The notes under the pieces were generated by a model. The model worked only from the letters and a program-made list of their open reading frames with translations. It was not told the DNA's origin and did no database searches. The translations under genes and the position numbers were made by a program. This document shows, piece after piece, positions 5,190 to 5,211 of a stretch of DNA of 5,211 bases; position 1 is the first letter of the stretch; each line of letters begins with the position of its first letter. The stretch lies in the NCBI GenBank assembly GCA_035716135.1, contig DASTKD010000574.1:1-5211 (forward strand). Reading direction: 5' to 3'. Origin of the DNA: CF-113 sp035716135. Its GTDB lineage: Bacteria; Chloroflexota; Ktedonobacteria; Ktedonobacterales; Ktedonobacteraceae.

Positions 5190-5211
5190 TGTTGGGAGTA
5201 TGATCCCGTTC

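Noticed and set aside
1..5211. tRNA, rRNA, CRISPR array, toxin-antitoxin pair or phage genes
   Set aside because: I found no cloverleaf-like sequence, regularly spaced repeats, small paired ORFs with recognisable folds, or phage structural genes. No undescribed multi-gene defence system is evident.

Overview
The window looks like ordinary bacterial chromosome of moderate GC content, with a decayed insertion sequence and gene remnants on the left and a compact housekeeping-type operon on the right. The mix fits a Chloroflexota genome of the Ktedonobacteria type: an IS982-family transposase, a membrane-anchored PQQ-repeat protein, an MGT-family glycosyltransferase, a cysteinyl-tRNA-synthetase/MshC-like ligase, and G-rich intergenic hairpins. 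That placement is an inference from gene style, not a demonstrated assignment.

Left part (1-1656). At the left edge is the start of a small minus-strand membrane protein resembling DUF3592 (1-151, cut by the window). An IS982-type element of about 990 bp (229-1218) follows. Its imperfect 22-bp terminal inverted repeats are clear. Its transposase carries all three DDE residues, but the frame is broken twice, near 356 and near 1059. The element's right end cuts through a minus-strand gene for a membrane-anchored PQQ/beta-propeller protein (1219-1656). That gene also carries a one-base frameshift near its start, and the rest of it is not found on the other side of the element. There is no target-site duplication, so the element sits at a rearrangement or deletion junction.

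Middle (1642-3060). A complete MGT-type GT1 glycosyltransferase (1697-2944, minus strand) lies upstream of the PQQ remnant, with which it probably once formed an operon. Between them lie three copies of the 9-mer GGCGGAAAA in alternating orientation. The region 2945-3130 is a divergent promoter region. It holds a near-consensus sigma-70/sigma-A promoter (TTGACA, 18 bp, TATACT) reading right.

Right part (3060-5211). A two-gene, translationally coupled operon reads right: a TatD-family metal-dependent hydrolase (3131-3910, TTG start), overlapped by 4 bp by a 394-residue cysteine ligase (3907-5094). The ligase lacks the tRNA-anticodon-binding tail of CysRS and carries motifs typical of the mycothiol ligase MshC. 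The window ends in a G-rich, hairpin-forming intergenic stretch that looks like a dispersed repeat.

The most interesting items are the MshC-like ligase coupled to tatD, the hairpin that can hide the transposase ribosome-binding site, and the IS-linked loss of the PQQ gene. I did not find a clearly new multi-gene system.
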